DNA from: an uncultured Oscillospiraceae bacterium
Lineage (GTDB): Bacteria; Bacillota; Clostridia; Oscillospirales; Oscillospiraceae
DNA length: 21,763 nt
Assembly (NCBI GenBank): GCA_910588365.1
Contig: CAJUQS010000063.1
Span: 1 to 21,763 of the forward strand
Reading direction: 5' to 3'
Each line of letters starts with the position of its first letter. The first letter of the stretch is position 1. The notes beneath the pieces were generated by a model. The model made no database searches and was not told the origin of the DNA. It worked only from the letters and a program-made list of their open reading frames with translations. The translations under genes and the position numbers were made by a program. Positions 8,028-14,290 of the stretch are shown one piece after another.

Positions 8028-8528
8028 ATGAAAAGAGCGGCGAACCCACGGCTGAGACGCCGGGTGGTTGGGATCGTCCTGGCCGGCCTGGTCCTCTTCG
8101 GGATCTGGTACCATATCCCCCTCCACCGCGCGCTGGAGGTAACAGTATACGACGGCAAGGGAGGATCCGGCCTCCTCCAGACGGACCTCACGATCCACCG
8201 CTCCTTTTTCCGGGGAACCATGGTGCGGGGGACGATGGAGCTGGACGGCGCGACTTTTGTGTCCGCACTGGAGCCCGAGCCGGGGTCGTTTCTGGATGGG
8301 CTGAGGGACAAGTGGTCCGGTGATATCTCCTCCGGTTACTTTGTGGAAGCCGGACGGCTGGCCGGACGCGGGATCGCCACCTACATGATGGAGGATTCCC
8401 TCCAGCTTCACGGCATATCCTTTGGCGGTTTTTATGATTCCGTTGAGTATTTGTTCCTGATCCGGCACAGCCCGGGCGCGCCCAATGTCGTGTATACGGT
8501 CGATCCGCTCGCTATCTCACTTGACTAG
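8028..8528 (+). CDS. Unknown membrane-anchored protein inside the hydroxylase operon
   Basis: Not recognised. 166 residues: a basic N-terminus (KRAANPRLRRR), one hydrophobic segment at about 12-30, then a 136-residue, probably extracytoplasmic, beta-rich-looking domain with no cysteines. There is no lipobox and no clear signal-peptidase site, so it is most likely N-in and anchored. The ATG directly follows the xdhA stop; AGGAGGG, 10 nt upstream, lies inside xdhA. Its own stop overlaps the ribosome site of the FAD-subunit gene. Such packing implies co-expression with the enzyme. Its role is unknown; attachment of the enzyme to the membrane or something unrelated to catalysis are both possible. 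Confidence 0.75.
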   Translation: MKRAANPRLRRRVVGIVLAGLVLFGIWYHIPLHRALEVTVYDGKGGSGLLQTDLTIHRSFFRGTMVRGTMELDGATFVSALEPEPGSFLDGLRDKWSGDISSGYFVEAGRLAGRGIATYMMEDSLQLHGISFGGFYDSVEYLFLIRHSPGAPNVVYTVDPLAISLD

Positions 8529-8541
8529 GAGGAATCATGCC

Positions 8542-9426
8542 ATGTATGATCTAAAAGCGCTATATGAGGCCAGAACGGTCCGGGACGCGGTGCGCCTGCG
8601 CCTGGAGCATCCCCAGGCCCAGATTCTCGCCGGCGGCACCGACGTGCTGGTCCAGATGCGGGAGGGGAAACGTGCCGGGGCGGAGCTCATCTCCATCTAC
8701 GGCATTGACGAAATGCGGGGCGTGTCCCTGGATGCGGAGGAGAGCGTCCGCATCGGATCCCTGACCAGCTTCAGCCATATCACCAGGGACCCCATTATCC
8801 AGAAGTATATCAACGTCCTGGGGGAGGCCGTGGACATGGTGGGCGGACCCCAGATCCGAAACGCCGGCACCATCGGCGGCAACACCTGCAACGGCGTCAC
8901 CTCGGCGGATTCGGCCTCCACGCTGTTTGCCTGGGACGCGGTCATTGAGCTGACCGGAGCGGAGGGCGTGCGGCGGATCCCCATCCAGGAGTTCTACCTC
9001 TCCGCCGGAAAGGTGGATATCCGCCCGGATGAGATCCAGACCGCCATCCTCATCCCAAAGGCCAGCTATCAGGGCTGTTTCGGACACTACATCAAGTACG
9101 CCATGCGTAACGCCATGGATATCGCCACCACCGGCTGTTCGGTCAACGTGGTGCTCAGCGGGGACAAAAAAACCATCGCCCGGGCGCGGATCGCCTACGG
9201 CGTGGCGGGTCCTATCCCCATGCGGGCCCCCGCCGCCGAGGCGGCGGCCAAGGACCGGCCCCTGACGGCGGAGACGGTGGAGGCGTTCGGCGCGGCGGTG
9301 CTGGAGGACATCCATCCCCGGGACAGCTGGCGGGCCAGCAAGGCGTTCCGGGAGCATATCGCGGTGGAGCTGGCGAGGCGGTGCCTGACGGAGTCGGTCA
9401 GGCTGGCGGGAGGTGAGATCGGATGA
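8542..9426 (+). CDS. xdhB: Xanthine dehydrogenase family FAD-binding subunit
   Basis: The medium subunit that carries FAD and passes electrons from the 2Fe-2S centres to the acceptor. The 294 residues contain both FAD-contact motifs, ILAGGTDVL (28-36) and IRNAGTIGGNTC (105-116), followed by the C-terminal CO dehydrogenase flavoprotein domain (about 185-290). I chose the ATG at 8542, which follows AGGAGG by 9 nt; upstream in-frame starts lie inside the previous gene. The stop overlaps the start of the 2Fe-2S gene (ATGA at 9423-9426), so the two are translationally coupled. Confidence 0.9.
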   Translation: MYDLKALYEARTVRDAVRLRLEHPQAQILAGGTDVLVQMREGKRAGAELISIYGIDEMRGVSLDAEESVRIGSLTSFSHITRDPIIQKYINVLGEAVDMVGGPQIRNAGTIGGNTCNGVTSADSASTLFAWDAVIELTGAEGVRRIPIQEFYLSAGKVDIRPDEIQTAILIPKASYQGCFGHYIKYAMRNAMDIATTGCSVNVVLSGDKKTIARARIAYGVAGPIPMRAPAAEAAAKDRPLTAETVEAFGAAVLEDIHPRDSWRASKAFREHIAVELARRCLTESVRLAGGEIG

Positions 9427-9911
9427 GCGCACAGTATAAATTGATCCGCTGCAATATCAACGGCAGGGACGTGGAGCAGATGGTGGACGTGCGGGCCTCC
9501 CTGACGGACATGCTCCGCAACGACTTCCGCCTCACCAGCGTGAAGAAGGGCTGCGAGGTGGGGGAGTGCGGGGCCTGCAACGTGCTGATTGACGGGGAGT
9601 GCTTCAACTCCTGCCTGTACCTGGCCGCCTGGGCGGACGGCAAGTCCATCCGCACGCTGGAGGGCCTCATGGGCCCCGGCGGGGAGCTCAGCGACATCCA
9701 GCAGGCGTTTATCGACGAGGCCGCCATCCAGTGCGGCTTCTGCACCCCGGGGTTCCTCATGACCGCCGTGGAGATCCTGGAGAGCGGGAGGGCGTACGCC
9801 GACGAGGAGCTGCGCAAGCTGCTCTCCGGCCACCTGTGCCGGTGTACCGGGTATGAGAACATCCTGCGGGCGGTGAAGAAGACCATGCTCCGGCGGCTGG
9901 GCAGGGCGTAG
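9423..9911 (+). CDS. xdhC: Xanthine dehydrogenase family 2Fe-2S subunit
   Basis: The small iron-sulfur subunit, 162 residues. The plant-type ferredoxin cluster is held by C44, C49, C52 and C64 (CEVGECGAC...C). The second, helical-domain cluster is held by C104, C107, C139 and C141 (CGFC...CRC). This is the full cysteine set of the family, so electron transfer from Mo through two 2Fe-2S clusters to FAD should be intact. It overlaps xdhB by 4 bp and is followed after 5 bp by the SLH-flavodoxin gene. The symbol follows E. coli usage; in Bacillus the equivalent is pucE. Confidence 0.93.
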   Translation: MSAQYKLIRCNINGRDVEQMVDVRASLTDMLRNDFRLTSVKKGCEVGECGACNVLIDGECFNSCLYLAAWADGKSIRTLEGLMGPGGELSDIQQAFIDEAAIQCGFCTPGFLMTAVEILESGRAYADEELRKLLSGHLCRCTGYENILRAVKKTMLRRLGRA

Positions 9912-9916
9912 GGCCC

Positions 9917-11086
9917 ATGGGGAGTCTGAAAAGACGGCTGCTGAGTGCGCTGCTGTGCGCGCTGCTGCTGCCGATTCAGGTAACGGCCTACGCGGCGGAG
10001 ACGGGGTTCTCCGACGTGTTCCCCGGTTCCTGGTACGCAGAGGCGGTTCAGTTTGCCGTGGAAAACGGTCTGATGAACGGCACCGGCGGCGGGGAATTCT
10101 CACCGAATACCCCCACCAGCCTGGCCATGCTGGTGACCATCCTCCACCGGGACGCCGGGAGCCCGGAGGCGGAGACGGCCCCCCCGGAGGAGGCCGCCGG
10201 GCGCTGGTTCGCCGGGGCGGCGGCCTGGGCCGCTGAGAGCGGACTGCTGCGGGGACTGGCCAGCAGCTTCGCGCCGGACGGCTTCCTCACCCGGGAGGAC
10301 ATGGCCACCGTCCTGTGGCGCTATGAGGGCAGTCCCGAACCGGAGGACGCCGGGGATTACATTGACGAGCTGGACATCGCCCACTATGCAGCCCGGGCCG
10401 TGGACTGGTCCCGGGAGCATGGCGTGGCGGGGGGCGTGGCGGACGGCCGGTTTGACCCCAAGGGGACGGCCACCCGGGCCCAGCTGGCGGCGATTCTGCA
10501 AAGGTTTCTGACCATGGAGCGGGAGGATCCCCCCATGCCGGATCCCCAGCCGGACGATCAGGGGCGCTATATCCTGGTGGCCTGCTTCTCCCAGACCGGG
10601 ACCACTTGGACTGCGGCGGAGCGCGTTCAGGAGCGCACCGGCGGCGCGCTCTTTGCGATCAGGACTGAGGAGCCCTACCCGGACAGCTATACGCAGCTGG
10701 TGGATGCCGCTCTGGATGAGAAGAACGGGGACGTCCGTCCGGCCCTGGCCAAGGAGCTGGAGAACCCGGAGATCTACGACGTGATCTTTTTGGGGTACCC
10801 CATCTGGTGGATGACCGCGCCCATGGCGGTGGGGAGCTTTCTGGAGTCCTGCGGCCTGTCGGGGCAGACCGTGGCGCCCTTCTGCACCAGCGCGGTGGAC
10901 GGCGTGGAGGGGAGCATGGACTTCATCCGCCGGTGCGCCGGGGAGGACGCCGTGGTCCTGGACGGCTTTACCGCCGGTGAGGACTGGGCGGCCCTGGACC
11001 GATGGGTGGATGGCGTACTGGAGCAGGTCCCCGGCAAAACGGAGCAGCCGGCACCGGCAAACTATAGCAAGCTTCAGAATTCATGA
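9917..11086 (+). CDS. Exported SLH-domain protein fused to a flavodoxin domain
   Basis: 389 residues. A Sec signal peptide (1-26, basic start, hydrophobic core, cut near AYA|AE) precedes three S-layer homology repeats (about 30-72, 95-137 and 148-200; FSDV..SWYAEAV and FSPN/FxPxG motifs). A proline-rich linker (204-213) leads to a flavodoxin-like domain (217-372) with the FMN phosphate loop SQTGTTW at 225-231 and GYPIWWMTAP at 293-302. The predicted product is a cell-wall-bound flavin protein, an unusual place for a flavodoxin. It starts 5 nt after the 2Fe-2S subunit gene with only a weak ribosome site, so it depends on coupling to that operon. The last eight residues (NYSKLQNS) and the stop are encoded by the end of a MITE-like repeat, so the original C-terminus may have been changed. 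Confidence 0.85.
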   Translation: MGSLKRRLLSALLCALLLPIQVTAYAAETGFSDVFPGSWYAEAVQFAVENGLMNGTGGGEFSPNTPTSLAMLVTILHRDAGSPEAETAPPEEAAGRWFAGAAAWAAESGLLRGLASSFAPDGFLTREDMATVLWRYEGSPEPEDAGDYIDELDIAHYAARAVDWSREHGVAGGVADGRFDPKGTATRAQLAAILQRFLTMEREDPPMPDPQPDDQGRYILVACFSQTGTTWTAAERVQERTGGALFAIRTEEPYPDSYTQLVDAALDEKNGDVRPALAKELENPEIYDVIFLGYPIWWMTAPMAVGSFLESCGLSGQTVAPFCTSAVDGVEGSMDFIRRCAGEDAVVLDGFTAGEDWAALDRWVDGVLEQVPGKTEQPAPANYSKLQNS

Positions 11087-11224
11087 CAAAAAAGGAGGGG
11101 AGGACAAAGCGTGCAGGGCAAGGCGGAGGACGCATGCGGGCTGACGCCCGCCAAGGACGACAACGCAGCCATGCGCGCTTTGCACCCCCGAGCTTTTGCC
11201 AGGAATTCTGATGATTGCTATAGT
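11061..11224. mobile_element. MITE-like element with 31-bp terminal inverted repeats
   Basis: Terminal arms 11061-11091 and 11194-11224 are reverse complements at 27 of 31 positions (outer ends ACTATAGCAA and TTGCTATAGT). Weaker pairing continues inward (AAAGCG...GCA...GGC against its complement) to a central GCGGGC-TGAC-GCCCGC hairpin. It has no coding capacity. The outer TATA would fit a TA target duplication, as made by IS630/mariner-type transposases, but this is ambiguous. The left arm holds the last codons and stop of the preceding gene. Confidence 0.6.
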
Positions 11225-11269
11225 GTCTCATCCGGTTTGTTTTAGAGCTTAGTGTTTGGAAAAATTTTT

Positions 11270-11301
11270 ACTATTCCACCCCTCGAAGGGGGTGGAATAG
11301 T
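11270..11301. terminator. Strong hairpin, possible terminator of the hydroxylase operon
   Basis: Perfect 13-bp arms (11270-11282 and 11289-11301, ACTATTCCACCCC) with a 6-nt loop, in an AT-rich stretch. Downstream on the plus strand is GCATTTTCT, a weak U-tract. It is the first good hairpin after the operon, but it could also be part of another relic, because CATCCGG and CCGGATG flank it at about 11229 and 11313. Confidence 0.4.
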
Positions 11302-11333
11302 GCATTTTCTAGCCGGATGGACCACTGGAGAAC

Positions 11334-11367
11334 AAACGAGGCAGAAGCGTCAGCTTCTGCCTCGTTT
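11334..11367. terminator. Bidirectional terminator between convergent genes
   Basis: A 15-bp perfect stem (AAACGAGGCAGAAGC, loop GTCA) at 11334-11348 and 11353-11367 is followed by TTTTT-G on the plus strand. On the minus strand it starts 3 nt beyond the stop of the feoB remnant and runs into GTTTGTTCT. It probably ended feoB transcription originally and also blocks read-through from the plus strand. Confidence 0.8.
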
Positions 11368-11370
11368 TTG

Positions 11371-12246
11371 CTAAATCAGTGAGCACACCAGATTGACCAG
11401 CACGCACAGTCCCACCCCCACCGCCGTGGGCAGGGCGATGGCCAGGGCGGTCCACCTGGCAGAGCGGGTCTCCCGCCATATGGTGAGGCAGGTGGTGCCG
11501 CAGGGGAAGTGAAACAGGGTCAGCAGCAAGGCGCAAAGGGCGGTGGCCGCAGTCCAGCCGTTGGCGGAGAGCAGGGTGTGGAGCTCCGCCAGGCTGCCGT
11601 ACTCGGTGAGGGAGCCGGCGGAGAGATAGCCCATGAGGATGCAGGGCACCACGATCTCATTGGCCGGGAAGCCCAGAAGGAAGGCCAGCAGGATGACGCC
11701 GTCCAGGCCCATGAGCCCACCCAGGGGCTGGAGGAGTCCGGCCAGATGGAGCAGGATGCTCTGTCCGCCCAGGCGCACGTTGGCGGCGGTCCAGATCAGC
11801 AGTCCCGCAGGGGCGGCCACCTCCACCGCCCGGCCCAGCACGAACAGCGTCCGGTCCAGAATGGAGCGCACCAGCACCTGTCCCACCTGGGGGGCCCGGT
11901 AGGGCGGGAGCTCCAGGGAGAAGGAGGACGGTTCGCCCCGCAGCACCGTCCCCGCCAGCAGGCGGCTGGACCACAGGGTCATGGCCACGGCCAGCACGAT
12001 GGTGCCCATCAGCATGGCCGCCGAGGCAAAGGAGCTCCACAGGCCGCTGCCGGCGACGAAGAACATGGAAATGAGGGCGATGAGGGTGGGCAGGCGGCCG
12101 TTGCAGGGCATGAAGGAGTTGGTGAGGATGGCGATGAGCCGCTCCCGGGGGCTCTGGATGATCCGGCACCCCATGACGCCGCAGGCGTTGCATCCTAATC
12201 CCATGCACATGGCCAATACAATTTTGTCAAACTCTCCAATATACCC
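11371..12246 (-). pseudogene. feoB: feoB remnant: C-terminal transport half only
   Basis: The minus-strand frame from 12246 down to the TAG at 11371 gives about 290 residues. They resemble the second half of the ferrous-iron transporter FeoB: GLGCNACGVMGCRII matches the GFGCNVPAIMATR core, NSFMPCNGRLP matches NPFMSCSARLP, then LELPPYRAP, GFPANEIVVP and HFPCGTTCLT, with 7-8 membrane segments. The GTPase domain, GDI domain and first membrane half are missing. There is no ribosome site before the TTG/ATG codons near 12216. The frame runs directly into the 3' end of the recombinase gene, overlapping it at 12227-12246. I read this as a gene cut by integration or rearrangement; the 5' half is not in the window. 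A natural short FeoB-like protein is less likely. Confidence 0.7.
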
Positions 12247-13624
12247 TCACCAATTTTCCATCTATCGCAACGCGCTCGATGATGGAGGAGAGCAGAAGCC
12301 TTCTTGTATCGGTATCTCCGAACCGAAACCCTTCTTGATACGCCTCTACCGCGTCCGGAAACCGATCGGATGCCGGCGTGTCGTTTTTCTTCTGCAGCTC
12401 CTGCCGCAAGGCCTCCTTTTCAGTTGAAAGGGCGTTTAAGCGGGAAGCGATGTTTTCAAACGGTATGCTTCCGATTTGGTACAGATCAAGCAGCTTGCTC
12501 TCCTGCTTATCAATCTCCATAAGGCGGCTCTCTATCCCGTTCACGTCAATTTCAGGCTCGCTTTCCCTGTCCTCGCCCAATACATCGTCCAATATGTTCT
12601 TTTGCGATACCATATGTGCCGCCTGATCAATCACCAGCTTATCCAGGTCCTCTATCCTCCAGTTGTCGTTTTTGCAGTTGGGATCAACGACAAACCTCAA
12701 GCTGCTTTTTGAACGGGAGTAGCACTTGTAAAAGCCGTGGTTTGCTGAGTACCGGGCACCGCATCTGGCGCAGAAGACCAAGCTGGAGAGCAGATATCCG
12801 GCACGGAAAGGCGATTTCTGCGTTGTGGTCTTTTTGCGTTCCCGATCGGAGCTGGTGAGGATACGGTTCGCCTCGCGGAAGGTCTGCTCGTCAATAATCG
12901 GCTGATGGACGCCCTGATAACTCTGTTTCCTGAAATGTACTTCCCCTATGTAGATACTGTTTCGCAAAGCATTTATTATTTTTGCGCTTGTCCAATTGGT
13001 CGTGTATTTCTTCTCAAACAGTTTCCAGATATGGTTTGCGGATTTCCCGGCTATAAACAGGTCAAACAGCTCCCTGATCTGCATGGCCTCATATTCATTG
13101 ACCACCAGCAGACCGTCCCGGTAGTCATACCCTGTGGGGGCGTTTCCGCCTCCATGGAAGTACCCCGCCTTGCTGCGGCCGATCCGTCCCATCGTGAAAC
13201 GCTCTGTGATTTGATCCTTTTCCAGCTGGGCGAACACCGACAAAATGCCAATCATCGCCCGGCCAAATGGCGTGGAGGTATCAAAGTTTTCGTTGATGGA
13301 GATAAAATCCGTGTTATATGCCAGGAAGGAGTCCTCAATCAATGTGAGCGTGTCCTTCTGGGAGCGCGAGAGCCTATCCAGCTTGTAAACCACGACCGCC
13401 GCCGCCTCGCTGCGCTTTATCGCGGCCAGCATCTTCTGAAGTGCCGGCCGGTTTGTGTTCCCGCCGGAATACCCGCCGTCTGTATAGATGTACAGAAGGT
13501 TCCAGCCCTTTGCCTTGCAGTAGGCTTTGATTCGCTCGGCCTGCTCCTCGATGGAGTAGTTGTCCAGCTGGTTGTCTGTTGATACGCGGACATAACCAAA
13601 TACCGGGGTATGTTCTTTCGGCAT
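12227..13624 (-). CDS. Large serine recombinase (site-specific integrase/resolvase)
   Basis: 465 residues. The N-terminal resolvase domain (about 8-150) has the catalytic S15 in YVRVST and the active-site stretch KLDRLSRS (81-88). The DNA-binding recombinase domain (about 165-275, NAPTGYDY, ALRNSIYIGEV) is followed by a zinc ribbon (CARC...YKC...NC, about 300-345) and a coiled coil (about 365-425), the order found in large serine integrases of Firmicutes mobile elements. It appears intact: ATG at 13624 with GGAGGAG upstream. Codon use is less GC-rich than in neighbouring chromosomal genes, a sign of transfer. Its stop lies at the broken end of feoB, as expected if the attachment site is at the integrase 3' end. 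Confidence 0.93.
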   Translation of the reverse strand: MPKEHTPVFGYVRVSTDNQLDNYSIEEQAERIKAYCKAKGWNLLYIYTDGGYSGGNTNRPALQKMLAAIKRSEAAAVVVYKLDRLSRSQKDTLTLIEDSFLAYNTDFISINENFDTSTPFGRAMIGILSVFAQLEKDQITERFTMGRIGRSKAGYFHGGGNAPTGYDYRDGLLVVNEYEAMQIRELFDLFIAGKSANHIWKLFEKKYTTNWTSAKIINALRNSIYIGEVHFRKQSYQGVHQPIIDEQTFREANRILTSSDRERKKTTTQKSPFRAGYLLSSLVFCARCGARYSANHGFYKCYSRSKSSLRFVVDPNCKNDNWRIEDLDKLVIDQAAHMVSQKNILDDVLGEDRESEPEIDVNGIESRLMEIDKQESKLLDLYQIGSIPFENIASRLNALSTEKEALRQELQKKNDTPASDRFPDAVEAYQEGFRFGDTDTRRLLLSSIIERVAIDGKLVRVYWRV

Positions 13625-13648
13625 TTCAGCTCCTCCAGATTCCGATAG

Positions 13649-13677
13649 CCCCGCCCCGGCGCAGTACCGGGGCGGGG
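13649..13677 (+). terminator. GC-rich hairpin with U-tract on the plus strand
   Basis: 11-bp perfect arms CCCCGCCCCGG / CCGGGGCGGGG with a 7-nt loop, then TGTTTTATT on the plus strand. It sits between the broken small gene and the recombinase, both on the minus strand. On that strand the stem has no U-tract, so it may instead protect or attenuate the recombinase message. Confidence 0.5.
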
Positions 13678-13681
13678 TGTT

Positions 13682-14004
13682 TTATTGGATCGGCACCAGC
13701 CGCACGGCCGCGCCGGACAGCACGTACCGCAGCAGTTCCGCCAGACCCTTGGATCTCCAGAAGTCTATTCCGTAAATTGCGGTCTTAGAGCCTGTTTAAT
13801 ATCTCAGCGTGTGCGGATTGGCGAGACAGGTTTTTTGTCCTGCAAGGCAAAAAGCCGCAGCAATCCTGACGGATTGCAAGGATTTTTAACGCAGTCAGGG
13901 CGGAAAATATGCCGCCAAGGCGGGCGCGGGGAGATGTTAAACAGGCTCTTATGGCTCGTTTGAAAAATGACGGCACGTCCATCCGGCATTCCACGGTTAC
14001 GCAT
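13682..14004 (-). pseudogene. Small 52-codon gene split by a MITE
   Basis: Not recognised. On the minus strand an ORF starts at the ATG at 14004 (AAGGA upstream) as MRNRGMPDGRAVIFQTSH and is interrupted at 13951 by the 161-bp element. Removing the element and one TTA copy joins it in frame to a segment reading KTAIYGIDFWRSKGLAELLR and on to a TAA at 13682. That gives 53 codons including the stop with no frame break. It lies upstream of the recombinase on the same strand and probably belonged to the same mobile unit. As it stands the product is truncated and reads into element sequence. Confidence 0.6.
13788..13948. mobile_element. 161-bp MITE with TTA target-site duplication
   Basis: 18-bp terminal inverted repeats GAGCCTGTTTAATATCTC (13788-13805) and GAGATGTTAAACAGGCTC (13931-13948) match at 17 of 18 positions, flanked by TTA on both sides (13785-13787 and 13949-13951). 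GAGCC ends with a 3-bp TNA duplication are typical of the IS427 group of IS5 elements, so an IS5-type transposase probably moves it in trans. It has no coding capacity. Confidence 0.82.
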
Positions 14005-14012
14005 ACAGGTCC

Positions 14013-14276
14013 TTATTTTGCATAAGCGCGGGCATCGGACAACCTGATAGGAGCATAGCTTTCTGTGAGGTGATTTGAATGCTCTGCTATCCTGATGGCG
14101 TAATGGTTGAAAACATCATGGCGGACGGTGCTGTCTGCGACAGCCTGCCTGCATACCTGAAATCTGCCGATCAGCTTCCTGACCTCACAAAACGGCTCAT
14201 TGTAAAATTCATTCACGATGGGATAAAGCGCAGTGAAAAAGTACAGGAAGCTGCGGCAGTCCAGGGGGAACCGTAG
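14013..14276. other. Ambiguous short reading frames, probable gene remnant
   Basis: On the minus strand a frame with no clear start (open from inside the permease 3' end) runs about 90 codons and stops at 14013, only 8 nt before the ATG of the split small gene. It reads FLYFFTALYPIVNEF and ends SDARAYAK. That spacing suggests an upstream operon partner that has lost its 5' end. On the plus strand a 65-codon ORF (14079-14276) has a good GAGGTGAT ribosome site 7 nt upstream and reads SLPAYLKSADQLPDLTKRL. Neither resembles a family I know, and I cannot decide between them. The stretch is less GC-rich than its surroundings. Confidence 0.3.
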
Positions 14277-14290
14277 CGAATACGCCGGCG

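Noticed and set aside
5709..8468. Very long antisense frame opposite the Mo-subunit gene (919 codons)
   Set aside because: A GC-rich codon shadow: low-complexity, Gly/His/Pro-rich translation with no motifs, fully opposite a well-identified gene. The same applies to 2710-4359 and 4166-5512.
13788..13948. Short ORFs inside the 161-bp repeat (for example 13804-14004 minus)
   Set aside because: They are explained by MITE sequence; only the part outside the element belongs to the interrupted gene.
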